Assembly: GCA_964385465.1 (NCBI GenBank)
Contig: CAYLPJ010000035.1
Span: 4,821-68,820 of the forward strand
Length of the DNA stretch: 64,000 bases
From: CAYLPJ01 sp964385465
GTDB lineage: Bacteria; Planctomycetota; Phycisphaerae; SM23-33
Direction of reading: 5' to 3'
Each line of letters opens with the position of its first letter. Within the stretch, counting starts at the first letter, position 1. The notes beneath the pieces were generated by a model, which saw nothing but the letters and a program-made list of their open reading frames with translations, had not been told where the DNA came from and made no database searches. Shown here in pieces: positions 43,140 to 51,824 of this stretch. The translations under genes and the position numbers were made by a program.

Positions 43140-43945
43140 GGTGCAAGGCGTGGCTGATTGCGACGGCGGCCCTGCTGGCGGCCGGGATGCCCGCGGCGGC
43201 CCAGGACGCCGCGCCGACGACGGGTCCGGCGTCGTCGGGCAGCCTGCCGGAGATGGGTCAGGTGATCGACGCGATCGAGAAGGCCTCGGCCGACGGGGCG
43301 GGCCCCGGCGAGGCGGACTGGTCCCAGCCGGTGAAGCTGGCGGTGGTCTTCGCGGGGCTGGCGATCCTGCCCAGCCTGCTGGTGATGATGACCTCCTTCA
43401 CGCGGATCGTCATCGTTCTGGGCTTTGTCCGCCGGGCGTTGACCACGCAGAACATCCCCCCGACGGTGGCGATCATCGGCCTGGGGCTGTTCCTGACGGT
43501 GTTCACGATGTCGCCGACGTTCGCGGCCATGAACGAGAAGGCCCTCCAGCCGTACCTCGCCGACGAGATGAGCTTCCAGGACGCCGCCGGGACGGCCAAC
43601 GTACTGCTGAAGGACTTCATGCTCCGCCAGACCCGCGAGAGCGACCTGAAGCTGTTCGTGGACCTCGCCGGCGTGACCGCCCCCGGGACCCTCGACGACG
43701 TGCCCACCTACGTCGCCGTCCCCGCCTTCGCCGTCAGCGAGTTCCGCACCGCCTTCGAGATGGGATGCCTGCTGTTCATCCCCTTCCTGCTGATCGACCT
43801 CGTCGTCGCCGGCATCCTGCTCAGCGCCGGCATGATGATGCTGCCTCCCGCGATCATCTCCCTGCCGTTCAAGATCATCCTCTTCGTCCTCGTCGACGGC
43901 TGGGGCATGCTCGCCAGAACACTCGTCAAGAGCTTCAACTACTGA
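43136..43945 (+). CDS. fliP: Flagellar export gate protein FliP
   Basis: The 269-aa protein has a signal peptide (about 1-22), then the FliP membrane core (L-L-V-M-M-T-S-F-T-R-I-V-I-V, L-G-L-F-L-T-V-F-T-M-S-P) and the closing M-M-M-L-P-P-A-I-I-S-L-P-F-K. FliP forms the central pore of the type III export gate with FliQ and FliR. Confidence 0.97.
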   Translation: MRCKAWLIATAALLAAGMPAAAQDAAPTTGPASSGSLPEMGQVIDAIEKASADGAGPGEADWSQPVKLAVVFAGLAILPSLLVMMTSFTRIVIVLGFVRRALTTQNIPPTVAIIGLGLFLTVFTMSPTFAAMNEKALQPYLADEMSFQDAAGTANVLLKDFMLRQTRESDLKLFVDLAGVTAPGTLDDVPTYVAVPAFAVSEFRTAFEMGCLLFIPFLLIDLVVAGILLSAGMMMLPPAIISLPFKIILFVLVDGWGMLARTLVKSFNY

Positions 43946-43987
43946 CCGCCCGGGCGATGACACCCCGGCCGACGAAAGGCGACACCG

Positions 43988-44257
43988 ATGGACGGAACGC
44001 TGGTCCTGCACTTGGGACGACGGATGACCGAGACGGCCCTGGCCCTGGCCGGCCCCGCCCTGGCGGTCACGCTGGTCACGGGCTTCCTGGTGGCCATGAT
44101 CCAGGCCGTCACGTCCATTCGCGACATGAGCCTCGGCGTGGTGGTCAAGCTGGGCGCCGTCGCCGCGACGTTGCTGATCTGCGGCGGCTGGATGCTCGAG
44201 GTCGCCTGCGAGTTCGCCATGGAGATCTTCCACCACATGGAGGCGATGGGACACTGA
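43988..44257 (+). CDS. fliQ: Flagellar export gate protein FliQ
   Basis: The 89-aa product has two membrane helices and the FliQ pattern (A-L-A-L-A-G-P-A-L-A-V-T-L-V-T-G, A-M-I-Q-A-V-T-S-I), at the standard length. It sits between fliP and fliR; fliR begins 3 bp after its stop. Confidence 0.96.
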   Translation: MDGTLVLHLGRRMTETALALAGPALAVTLVTGFLVAMIQAVTSIRDMSLGVVVKLGAVAATLLICGGWMLEVACEFAMEIFHHMEAMGH

Positions 44258-44260
44258 GCC

Positions 44261-45010
44261 ATGGTCGCCTGGATCGCCCTCATCCTGCCCTTCGCGCTGG
44301 TCTTCGCACGCACGACCGCCTGCGTGGCCGTCATGCCCGTGTTCGGCTCGCGCTGGCTGCCGCTGCTGCTCAAGGCCGGCATCGCCGCGATGGTGTCGAT
44401 CTTCATGGCCCTTCGCGTGCCGCCCTCCGCCGTGCCCGCCTGGGCCGCCACGCCCATCGCCGCCGGCGTGCTGGTGGTCCGCGAGGTCCTCTGCGGGGCG
44501 GCCATCGGGCTGGCGGCGCAGTTGGTCTTCCTGGCCATCCAGCAGGGGGGGATCCTCATCGGGCGGCAGATGGGCTTCTACATGGCCTCGATCCTCGATC
44601 CGTCCAGCGGGCAGGAGACCCAGCCGTTCGCGATCTACCTCGAGACGCTCTTCATCCTGCTGTTCCTGGCCGCGGGGGGGCACCACCTGCTGCTGCAGGT
44701 CATCGCCCGCAGCTTCACCGTCCTGCCCGTCGGCGGGCCCGTGGACTTCGGGATGCTGGCCTCGGGGGTCCTCTCGGCGGGGACCACCATGCTGCTGCTG
44801 GCGCTGAAGCTCGCGGCGCCGGTGCTGGCGGCCTTCCTCGTGCTGTCGGTCATCCTGGGCGTGCTGGCCCGCGTGATGCCCGAGATGAACATCCTGCTGA
44901 CCAGCCTGCCCCTTCGCGTGGCGCTGGGGCTGCTGCTGGCGATGGCCATCATCCCGCTGTTGCAGACCTTTACCGAAGACGTTGCCACCTGGATCACCCG
45001 GTTCCTGTGA
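44261..45010 (+). CDS. fliR: Flagellar export gate protein FliR
   Basis: The 249-aa protein has about six membrane helices. It shows the FliR landmarks P-V-F-G-S-R-W-L-P and G-L-A-A-Q-L-V-F-L-A-I-Q-Q-G-G-I-L-I-G-R-Q-M-G-F. FliR completes the export pore. It is followed by flhB after 14 bp. Confidence 0.96.
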   Translation: MVAWIALILPFALVFARTTACVAVMPVFGSRWLPLLLKAGIAAMVSIFMALRVPPSAVPAWAATPIAAGVLVVREVLCGAAIGLAAQLVFLAIQQGGILIGRQMGFYMASILDPSSGQETQPFAIYLETLFILLFLAAGGHHLLLQVIARSFTVLPVGGPVDFGMLASGVLSAGTTMLLLALKLAAPVLAAFLVLSVILGVLARVMPEMNILLTSLPLRVALGLLLAMAIIPLLQTFTEDVATWITRFL

Positions 45011-45024
45011 GATAGCCCCGACCC

Positions 45025-46101
45025 ATGGCCGAAAAGCCCGCAGCCGAACGCACCGAAGAGCCGACTCCCGATCGCCTGAAGAAGGCGCGGGAGGAAGGCC
45101 AGATCCCCCAGAGCCAGGAAGTGCCCTCGGCGATGATGATCGGGGCGCTGCTGCTGGGCCTCAGCCTCCTCGGTGGGCGCCTCTGCCAGGGCTTCGCCGA
45201 CGAGGTCCGCTCGGCGCTGACTCTCGGGCCCGGAACCCTCACCGGCGGGATGACACTCGGCGGCGTGCTGCACGCCAAAGGCGCCGCCGCGCTGGGCCTG
45301 GCCGCGCCGTTCCTGGCCCTGGCGGCCGGGGTGTCGGTGTTCTCCAGCCTGCTGGCCAGCGGGTGGGCGTTCTCCCCCAAGGCCGTCCGCTTCCGCCTGG
45401 ACCGCGTCAACCCCGTCAGCGGGCTGGCCAAGCTGTTCTCGACCCGGTCGCTGATGAAGCTCGTCCTGAGCCTGCTGAAGCTGGCGGTCATCTCCTTGCT
45501 GGTCTGGAGCTACGCCCGGGACAAGCTGGGGCACTTCCTGGCCCTGCGATGGGCGACGCCGGCGGGCACCGTGCTGGGCATCAGCCGCCTGGTCTTCGGC
45601 CTGATGGTTCGCGTGGCGATCGGCATCGTGGTGATCGCGGCGATCGACCTGATCTGGCAGCGGCGGAAGTACAAGAAGGACCTGAAGATGACCCGCCAGG
45701 AGGTCAAGGAGGAGCGCAAGCAGCACGAGCTGTCTCCCGAGCTCCGCGGGCGCATCCGCAGCGTGCAGATGGAGATGGTCCGCAAGCGGATGCTCCAGGA
45801 CGTCCCCGCCGCCGACGTGGTGCTCACCAACCCGACCCACGTGGCCGTCGCGCTGAAGTACGACAGCGACACGATGGCCGCCCCGAACCTTGTGGCCAAG
45901 GGCGGGGACCTGCTCGCCCAGCGGATCAAGGAGATCGCCCGCGAGCACGGCGTGCCCGTCGTCGAGAAGCCCGAGCTGGCCCGGGCGGTCTTCGCCGCCT
46001 GCGAGGTCGGCCAGCCGATACCCGAGGTCCTCTTCGTCGCCGTCGCCGAGGTGCTGGCGATGATCTATCGACTCCGCCGTAAACGGGAGCCGAACCGATG
46101 A
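45025..46101 (+). CDS. flhB: Flagellar export switch protein FlhB
   Basis: FlhB has four membrane helices and a cytoplasmic domain that cleaves itself at N-P-T-H to switch from hook to filament substrates. The 358-aa product keeps N-P-T-H (about 269-272) and the N-terminal E-R-T-E-E-P-T-P-D-R-L-K-K-A-R-E-E-G-Q motif. The stop overlaps flhA (ATGA). No strong ribosome binding site precedes the ATG. Confidence 0.97.
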   Translation: MAEKPAAERTEEPTPDRLKKAREEGQIPQSQEVPSAMMIGALLLGLSLLGGRLCQGFADEVRSALTLGPGTLTGGMTLGGVLHAKGAAALGLAAPFLALAAGVSVFSSLLASGWAFSPKAVRFRLDRVNPVSGLAKLFSTRSLMKLVLSLLKLAVISLLVWSYARDKLGHFLALRWATPAGTVLGISRLVFGLMVRVAIGIVVIAAIDLIWQRRKYKKDLKMTRQEVKEERKQHELSPELRGRIRSVQMEMVRKRMLQDVPAADVVLTNPTHVAVALKYDSDTMAAPNLVAKGGDLLAQRIKEIAREHGVPVVEKPELARAVFAACEVGQPIPEVLFVAVAEVLAMIYRLRRKREPNR

Positions 46102-48221
46102 GTCAGAGCCCCCCGACACAGACGCCCGACGCCGCGCCGGCCCCAACCGGGCTCGGCCGGCTGCTGGCACACCACGATATCGTCTTCGCCGCCGGGCTGA
46201 CCTGCGTGCTGGCCACGCTGCTGCTGCCCCTGCCGACCTTCCTGATGGACATGCTGCTCTCGACGAGCATCGCGGTGGCGCTGGCGACGCTGGTGATCAC
46301 GCTGTCGGCCAGGGAGTCGCTGGAGTTCTCCACCTTCCCGTCGCTGCTGCTGTTCCTGACGCTGTTCCGCCTGTCGCTGAACGTCGCCTCGACCCGCCTG
46401 ATCCTCCTCCAGGGCGACGCCGGGGAGATCATCGAGTTCTTCGGGCAGATGGTCGTCGGCGGGCAGCTCATCGTCGGGCTCGTGGTCTTCCTCATCCTCG
46501 TGGTCATCCAGTTCGTCGTCATCACCAAGGGCTCCGAGCGGATCAGCGAGGTCGCCGCCAGGTTCAACCTCGACGCCATGCCGGGCAAGCAGATGGCCAT
46601 CGACGCCGACCTGAACGCCGGCCTGATCGGCGAGGCCGACGCCCGCGACCGCCGGGAGAAGATCGTCCGCGAGAGCGAGTTCTACGGCTCGATGGACGGT
46701 GCGAGCAAGTTCATCCGCGGCGACGCCATCGCCGGGCTGATCATCACCGGGATCAACCTCGTCGGCGGGTTCGTGATGGGCATGAGCCGCGGGATGGACG
46801 CCTCGGAGTCCATGCGGACCTACTCGATCCTCGCCGTCGGAGACGGGCTGGTCAGCCAGATCCCCGCCCTGGTCATCTCCACCTCCGCCGGCTTCCTCAT
46901 CTCCAAGACATCCAGCACCGGGGACGTCAGCCAGGACCTCGCCCGCCAACTGCTCGCCAAGAGCCGCCCGCTGTGGATCGCCTCGGCCATCCTCGCCGCC
47001 ATGGTGTTCGTGCCCGGGTTCCCCAAGCTGCCCTTCGTGATGCTCTCGCTGGCTGCCGGGGCCACCGCCAGGGCGCTGTCCCGGCGGGAACGGGCCGAGG
47101 GGCAGGCCGCCGCGACGCCCGCCGCCGATGCCGACGAGTCGGCCGAGCCGCCCGTCGAGGAACTGCTGGACGTCGACCGCATCGCCGTGCAGGTCGGCCC
47201 CCGGCTGATCAAGACGATCGACCCGCGGCGCAAGAGCAGCCTCTCGCACCGCATCGGCCCGTTGCGGCGGAAATTCGCCGAGAGGCACGGGCTCATCCTG
47301 CCGCTGATCCGCCTGCGCGACAACGTCTCGCTGAAGCCGGCCACCTACGAGATCCGCCTGAACAACCACGTCGTCGGCACCGGGCAGCTCGAGGCGGACC
47401 ACTTCATGGCGATGGACCCCGGCACGGTGCAGAACCCCATCGAGGGCACGCCCGCGGTCGAGCCGGTCTTCCAACTGCCCGCGCTGTGGATCACCCCCGA
47501 GCAGAAGACCGAGGCCGAGATCCGCGGCTACACCGTGGTGGACCCCGAGAGCGTGCTGATCACCCACCTGTCCGAGACGCTGCGGACGCACGCCCACGAG
47601 GTGCTCAGCCGCGACGACGTCCAGCAGCTCGTCGACCGGCTGCGGGAGCGCCAGCCGACGCTGGTCAACACCGTCGTCGGCGAGGCCGTCTCCCTGGCCC
47701 TGCTGCACCGCGTGCTCCAGAACCTCCTGCGGGACGGCATCCCGGTGCGGGACCTCTCGAAGATCCTCGAGGGCCTCGGCGAGCACGCCTCGCGGACCAA
47801 GGACCCCGAGACCCTCACCGAGCTGACGCGGAAGTCCCTTGCACGGACGATCACCGAGCAGCACAGCGACTTCGCCGGGCGCGTCCGCGCCGTCGTGCTC
47901 GAGCCCTCGCTGGAGTACGAGCTCCGCAGCGGGCTGGCCGGCGAGGACAACGCCCGCGCGGCCGGGATTCCCCCGGAGAAAGGCTTGGAGATCGCCCGGG
48001 CCACCGCCGACGTGTGGAAGAGGGCCATGGAGCAGGGCCACGACGGCGCCGTGTTACTTTGCGACCCGATGCTCCGGCCCCACCTGGCCGGGATGCTGCG
48101 GCGGCAGATCCCGCCGCTGGCGGTGGTCGCCTACGACGAGATCGTGCCCGGCACGGACATCGAGTCCGTCGGGACGGTGACGCTGAAGAAGGCCTCGGCG
48201 CCGGCGCCTCAGCCGGCGTGA
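46098..48221 (+). CDS. flhA: Flagellar export gate protein FlhA
   Basis: FlhA is the large export-gate receptor. The 707-aa protein has an N-terminal membrane domain with about eight helices (including the cytoplasmic FHIPEP loop, P-G-K-Q-M-A-I-D-A-D-L-N-A-G-L) and a C-terminal chaperone-docking domain. Length and motifs are typical. It overlaps flhB and is followed after 23 bp by a small membrane protein rather than flhF. Confidence 0.97.
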   Translation: MSQSPPTQTPDAAPAPTGLGRLLAHHDIVFAAGLTCVLATLLLPLPTFLMDMLLSTSIAVALATLVITLSARESLEFSTFPSLLLFLTLFRLSLNVASTRLILLQGDAGEIIEFFGQMVVGGQLIVGLVVFLILVVIQFVVITKGSERISEVAARFNLDAMPGKQMAIDADLNAGLIGEADARDRREKIVRESEFYGSMDGASKFIRGDAIAGLIITGINLVGGFVMGMSRGMDASESMRTYSILAVGDGLVSQIPALVISTSAGFLISKTSSTGDVSQDLARQLLAKSRPLWIASAILAAMVFVPGFPKLPFVMLSLAAGATARALSRRERAEGQAAATPAADADESAEPPVEELLDVDRIAVQVGPRLIKTIDPRRKSSLSHRIGPLRRKFAERHGLILPLIRLRDNVSLKPATYEIRLNNHVVGTGQLEADHFMAMDPGTVQNPIEGTPAVEPVFQLPALWITPEQKTEAEIRGYTVVDPESVLITHLSETLRTHAHEVLSRDDVQQLVDRLRERQPTLVNTVVGEAVSLALLHRVLQNLLRDGIPVRDLSKILEGLGEHASRTKDPETLTELTRKSLARTITEQHSDFAGRVRAVVLEPSLEYELRSGLAGEDNARAAGIPPEKGLEIARATADVWKRAMEQGHDGAVLLCDPMLRPHLAGMLRRQIPPLAVVAYDEIVPGTDIESVGTVTLKKASAPAPQPA

Positions 48222-48244
48222 TCGGGGCCTGGAGAGAATGATTC

Positions 48245-48475
48245 GTGCGACGCGTAGCGGTCGCCATCGCGGTGGGGGGGCTGTTCGTGCTGGCGGGCGT
48301 CGGCTGCCTCGCCGACGTGCCCGTCGAGACCTGCGCCCTGCGCGCGGGCGTCGGGGCGGTGGTGCTGTACGTGCTGGCCCGAGCGGCCGGCGACGTGTTG
48401 TTGAAGGTCTGCGTCGACGCCATGGTCCGCAGCCGGCAAGAGAAGGAACCTGCACGTGACCCCGGGAACTCCTGA
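48245..48475 (+). CDS. Small two-helix membrane protein between flhA and fliA
   Basis: The 76-aa product has two hydrophobic helices (about 4-22 and 33-53) and a basic/acidic tail. I recognise no family. The start is GTG at 48245, with GGAGAG about 10 nt upstream. It overlaps fliA by 20 bp, so it is translated with its neighbours. In many flagellar loci flhF and flhG stand here. Confidence 0.6.
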   Translation: MRRVAVAIAVGGLFVLAGVGCLADVPVETCALRAGVGAVVLYVLARAAGDVLLKVCVDAMVRSRQEKEPARDPGNS

Positions 48476-49244
48476 CATCGCGGAAGAGACGACCCCGCGG
48501 CACCTCCGCGCGCGGGCGTCGGCGGCCTACGCCGAGCAGTCGCGGGCCTCGCTGGAGGAGCGGTGGATCCTCGACCACCTGCCGCTGGTCCGCCACGTGG
48601 TCAACAAGGTCACCGGCTCGACGGGCTACCGCGGCGACGTGGACGACCTGATCTCCGCCGGCACGCTGGGGCTGGTCAAGGCCGCCCGCGCCTTCGACCC
48701 CGGGCGCGACTCGGAGTTCAAGACCTACGCCTACATCCGCGTTCGCGGGGCGGTCATCGACGAGCTGCGAAGCCGCTCCTTCGTCCCCTCCAGCGTCCAC
48801 GGGCAGGTCCGGGCCGTGCGCCGGGCCTACGAGGCCCTCGCCGCCGAGACCGGGCGGGCGCCCTGCGACGACGAGCTCGCCGCCCGCGCGGGCATCACCA
48901 CCGCCCAGCTCTACCGGACGCTCCAGGAGGCCCGCAAGCAGCAGTTCCTCTCGATCCACGGCCTCGACGACGACGAGGACGCGGCCCTCGGCGGCTTCCT
49001 GCCACCCGACGCCGCGCCCGGGCCCGACGCCCGCGCCGAGCGGAAGGAGGCCCTCGCACGCCTCGCCGACGCCGTCGGCGCACTGCCCGAACGCGAGCGC
49101 CTGGTCCTGCTGCTCTACTACGAACGTGACCTGACCATGCGGGAGGCCGCCGAGGTGCTCGGGATCACCGAGAGCCGCGTCAGCCAGATTCACGCCGCCG
49201 CCCTGTTCAAGCTGTCCATGCGGCTGAAGGAGCAGGCGTCATGA
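48456..49244 (+). CDS. fliA: Flagellar sigma factor FliA (sigma-28)
   Basis: The 262-aa product has sigma-70 region 2 (L-P-L-V-R-H-V-V-N-K-V, D-D-L-I-S-A-G-T-L-G-L, F-K-T-Y-A-Y-I-R-V-R-G-A-V-I-D-E-L-R), region 3 and a C-terminal region 4 helix-turn-helix (L-T-M-R-E-A-A-E-V-L-G-I-T-E-S-R-V-S-Q-I). Sigma-28 transcribes the late genes; matching promoters lie ahead of flagellin 1 and fliD. The GTG at 48456 has AAGGA upstream. The stop overlaps the next gene (ATGA). Confidence 0.95.
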   Translation: MTPGTPDIAEETTPRHLRARASAAYAEQSRASLEERWILDHLPLVRHVVNKVTGSTGYRGDVDDLISAGTLGLVKAARAFDPGRDSEFKTYAYIRVRGAVIDELRSRSFVPSSVHGQVRAVRRAYEALAAETGRAPCDDELAARAGITTAQLYRTLQEARKQQFLSIHGLDDDEDAALGGFLPPDAAPGPDARAERKEALARLADAVGALPERERLVLLLYYERDLTMREAAEVLGITESRVSQIHAAALFKLSMRLKEQAS

Positions 49245-49564
49245 CCGCCGAAGGCGATTATGCGATTCACCGGACGACCGGCACCGGGGAGATCGGGCTG
49301 TTCCCCGCGGTCTCCAACCGCAAGGAAGACACCCCGCGCCGCCGGCCCGAGGGCAGGAAGAAGCGCCGCCGCGGCGAGGACGAGCCCGAGGACAGCCCCG
49401 GCGACGAGGGCGTCGAGGTCGAGCTGACGGGCCTGGACGCCGAGGACGCCGAGGCCGACCCCGACGAGGCCGACGAGGCCGACCCCGCCGGGGACGGCGA
49501 CGAGAGCCCCTCGAACCTCCCGGCCCGCGGCGAGGACCGCCCCAGCGTGGACTACCTGGCGTGA
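49241..49564 (+). CDS. Acidic low-complexity protein after fliA
   Basis: The 107-aa product has a short ordered N-terminus (D-Y-A-I-H-R-T-T-G-T-G-E-I), a basic cluster (R-R-R-P-E-G-R-K-K-R-R-R) and an Asp/Glu-rich C-terminus. I recognise no family. Coupling to fliA by ATGA makes it very probably real, and suggests a role in late flagellar control or assembly. Confidence 0.6.
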   Translation: MTAEGDYAIHRTTGTGEIGLFPAVSNRKEDTPRRRPEGRKKRRRGEDEPEDSPGDEGVEVELTGLDAEDAEADPDEADEADPAGDGDESPSNLPARGEDRPSVDYLA

Positions 49565-49592
49565 GAGCGCCGGCGAGAGAAGGAACCGGACG

Positions 49593-49847
49593 ATGACTCA
49601 ACGGCTGCGAGGCGTATTGAAGGCCTCACGGACCCGCCCGGCGGGGCGGCGGGAGATCGGCGCCGCGCCCCCGACGCCTGTCGGCCCGTCGGCCTCGGCA
49701 CGGATCGTACACCGCGACGACGGGCAGGCCGTCGTCGAGATTACCTGCGGCTGCGGCCAGGTCACCCGGCTGCGCTGCACCTGGCCGGCCGGCGCGTCGG
49801 CCGATATGCAGGCTCACAACGGCTCAGAGACAGGAGAGCAGAGATGA
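49593..49847 (+). CDS. Small protein with CxC...C motif
   Basis: The 84-aa product has a basic N-terminus and a C-terminal beta-like segment (G-Q-A-V-V-E-I-T-C-G-C-G-Q-V-T-R-L-R-C). The three cysteines could bind a metal, but a fourth ligand is not obvious. No family is recognised. It overlaps the next lipoprotein gene by 4 bp. Confidence 0.6.
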   Translation: MTQRLRGVLKASRTRPAGRREIGAAPPTPVGPSASARIVHRDDGQAVVEITCGCGQVTRLRCTWPAGASADMQAHNGSETGEQR

Positions 49848-50437
49848 AGCGCGTGATGATCGTTCTCGTGGTGGCGGGGGGGTTGATGCTGATCGGCTGC
49901 GACCGGATGACCTTCGGCCCGTCCACCCCGCCGTCCCCGTCGCGGGCGTCGGCCAGGACGATGCCCGCCGACCCGCCGCCCCCCGCCGACCCGCCGCCGC
50001 AGGCGGACTACCTGGTGGACTCCGCCGTCCGCGGCGACGAGGAGACCGACGGGCAGGGGGCGGTGGACGTGGCGCTGGAATGGTCCCGCAAGTACGCCCG
50101 CACCGCCGAGCAGCTCCTCGCTGCCCAGCAGTCCAGCAAGGAGCTGGCCAAGGAGAACCAGCGCCTGCTGGCCGAGGCGGCGCGGATGAGGATGGAGCTG
50201 GAGCAGGCCCAGAAGGAGCTGTCCGACGCCAACGAGATGGTCGTCGAGCAGGCCAAGCGCCTCCAGGAGTGGAAGCGCCACGTCCTGGGCTACCGCGAGG
50301 AGATGCTCGGTGCCCAGCAGGCCCAGATGGAGGCCATCAAGAAGGTCCTCGTGCTGCTCGGCGCGGAGGTCCCCCGCCGGGCGGCCTCAACAGGCGCCAA
50401 CGCCAAGGACGCCGGCCATGTCGCCTCGACGCGGTAA
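49844..50437 (+). CDS. Coiled-coil lipoprotein
   Basis: The 197-aa product has a signal with lipobox L-M-L-I-G-C, so Cys19 would be lipidated. A Pro-rich linker follows, then a long coiled coil (about 80-165; E-Q-L-L-A-A-Q-Q, K-E-N-Q-R-L-L-A-E-A, L-E-Q-A-Q-K-E-L). It is a likely periplasmic or outer-membrane-anchored protein of the late flagellar unit. Function unknown. Confidence 0.75.
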   Translation: MKRVMIVLVVAGGLMLIGCDRMTFGPSTPPSPSRASARTMPADPPPPADPPPQADYLVDSAVRGDEETDGQGAVDVALEWSRKYARTAEQLLAAQQSSKELAKENQRLLAEAARMRMELEQAQKELSDANEMVVEQAKRLQEWKRHVLGYREEMLGAQQAQMEAIKKVLVLLGAEVPRRAASTGANAKDAGHVASTR

Positions 50438-51209
50438 GACCATCCTGATCGCCGCCCTGGCCCTTGCCGGGGCCCTGGCCGGCTGCTCGCAGCCGCCGCC
50501 TCCGCCGCGGGTTGCGCCGATCGGTTTCGCGCTGCCCTCGCCGCGCGTGGTCGCGGGGCTGCGCCGCGTGGTGTTCGTCGAGCTCCACGGCGGGCGGGCC
50601 TGCTCGCCCGGCATCGCCCGGAGCACCACCCACGCCCTCGCCGACGCCGTCGCGGCGCGGAAGCTCTTCCACGTCGACGTCCTCCACCGCGAGGACGCCG
50701 CCTGCCGCGACCTGCCCCTGGACCGCCTGGACGCCCTGACCCTCGAGGAGCTCTCGCTGATCCGCAAGACGCTCCGCTGCGACGCCGTCATGTTCGGGCG
50801 CATCACGCGATTCGCGCCCTTCCCGAGGATGCAGCTCGGGCTCTACGTCAAGCTGCTGGACCTCAAGAAAGGTATGCTGGCCTGGGGCGTGGACCACGTG
50901 TGGGACTCCACCGAGCGCGAGGTCGAGCGGCGCATCCAGTGGTACTTCTGCACCGAGGTCCGCGACGGCTACGAGCCCATCGGCCACGACCTCGTGCTCA
51001 AGAGCCCCCGGGCGTTCCAGCGGTTTGTCTCACACGAGGCGGCCGGGACGTTGCCCGAGGGCAGGGCGCGGTCGCGCCGCAAGGCGTCGCGGGCGACGGC
51101 GGCGGACCGGCGGGAGCCGGCGGACGTCGCCCCGCGGCGGGTCGAGATGCCCGAGGCGCCGGTGGGCCCTGGAAAAACTCTCTCAAGAATCCGCCCGGAG
51201 GCACGATGA
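50418..51209 (+). CDS. Lipoprotein of unknown function upstream of flgM-like gene
   Basis: The 263-aa product has a lipobox L-A-G-A-L-A-G-C (Cys23), then a compact domain of about 170 residues (V-V-F-V-E-L, L-R-C-D-A-V-M-F-G-R-I-T-R-F, M-Q-L-G-L-Y-V-K-L-L-D) and a basic, disordered tail. The alternation of beta and alpha elements resembles envelope lipoproteins that assemble on other complexes, but I cannot name a family. It overlaps the coiled-coil lipoprotein gene by 20 bp and the flgM-like gene by one base (TGA at 51207-51209, ATG at 51209). Confidence 0.72.
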   Translation: MSPRRGKTILIAALALAGALAGCSQPPPPPRVAPIGFALPSPRVVAGLRRVVFVELHGGRACSPGIARSTTHALADAVAARKLFHVDVLHREDAACRDLPLDRLDALTLEELSLIRKTLRCDAVMFGRITRFAPFPRMQLGLYVKLLDLKKGMLAWGVDHVWDSTEREVERRIQWYFCTEVRDGYEPIGHDLVLKSPRAFQRFVSHEAAGTLPEGRARSRRKASRATAADRREPADVAPRRVEMPEAPVGPGKTLSRIRPEAR

Positions 51210-51520
51210 TGAACGTGAACGGTCCTGAAGGAGTTTCGAGCGTGCGGATTGACGGAACATACGGCCCCGGCCCACGACGGGCCTCGGACGAGCAGGCCCC
51301 CGGCTCGGCCGGTGCCGGCGGGGCGGGCGCGGCGGGCAGCATCGGGCCCGACGCCGAGGTGATCGCCTCCCAGCAGAAGCTGATCGACGAGGCCGCCGCG
51401 GCCCCGGCGGTGCGGACAGAGGTCGTCGAGGCCGCCCGCGCCATGCTGGAAGCGGGCACGCTGGACACCCCCGAGGCCGCCGCCCGCGCGGCCGAAGCCC
51501 TCCTGGATCGCGGTATCTGA
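51209..51520 (+). CDS. flgM: Anti-sigma-28 factor FlgM-like
   Basis: The 103-aa product has a disordered Gly/Ala-rich N-terminus and a C-terminal helical part (V-V-E-A-A-R-A-M-L-E-A-G-T-L-D-T-P-E-A-A) that follows the FlgM pattern (A-x-x-x-x-x-x-G-x-x-x-x-x-x-x-x-A). FlgM holds sigma-28 inactive until it is exported through the finished hook. Position between fliA and flagellin supports the call. ATGs at 51206 and 51209 compete; the second gives GGAGG a 7-nt spacing. Confidence 0.7.
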   Translation: MNVNGPEGVSSVRIDGTYGPGPRRASDEQAPGSAGAGGAGAAGSIGPDAEVIASQQKLIDEAAAAPAVRTEVVEAARAMLEAGTLDTPEAAARAAEALLDRGI

Positions 51521-51824
51521 CCTCTCTCCCCTCGCCTCGCCGGTCGGCCGGCGGGGCGTGCGGTCTATTCGACCCTCTCAGGTTTTTCCGGGGATTCCTC
51601 TGCGCTACTTAAGTCGCCCCCTCTGCGGTTCGATAGCGTGGGTACGGCTTCGGCCGTCGGGCACAACAGATTCCCAGAGGACAAAGCAGAGGCGGTTCCA
51701 CGGGTCGCGTTGATCCGGGGTACCTGGAGGAGTGGCGGGCCTGCGGTGGGCTCTCACCCCTGCATGTCTCACGCCAGAGGGATGGCGCGAGGCTGACCGT
51801 CAAATTTCTTAGAGGAGAGAGACG
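51521..51824. other. Flagellin 1 promoter and leader
   Basis: This 304-bp gap contains the sigma-28 element at 51610-51636 and a leader of about 180 nt before the flagellin ATG. AGAGGAGAGAG next to the ATG gives a strong ribosome binding site. The length of the leader leaves room for post-transcriptional control, but no specific site is clear. Confidence 0.6.
51610..51636 (+). promoter_or_regulatory. Sigma-28 promoter of flagellin 1
   Basis: TAAG, exactly 15 nt, then TTCGATAG. The consensus for FliA is TAAA, 15 nt, GCCGATAA. The start is expected near 51644. Confidence 0.65.
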
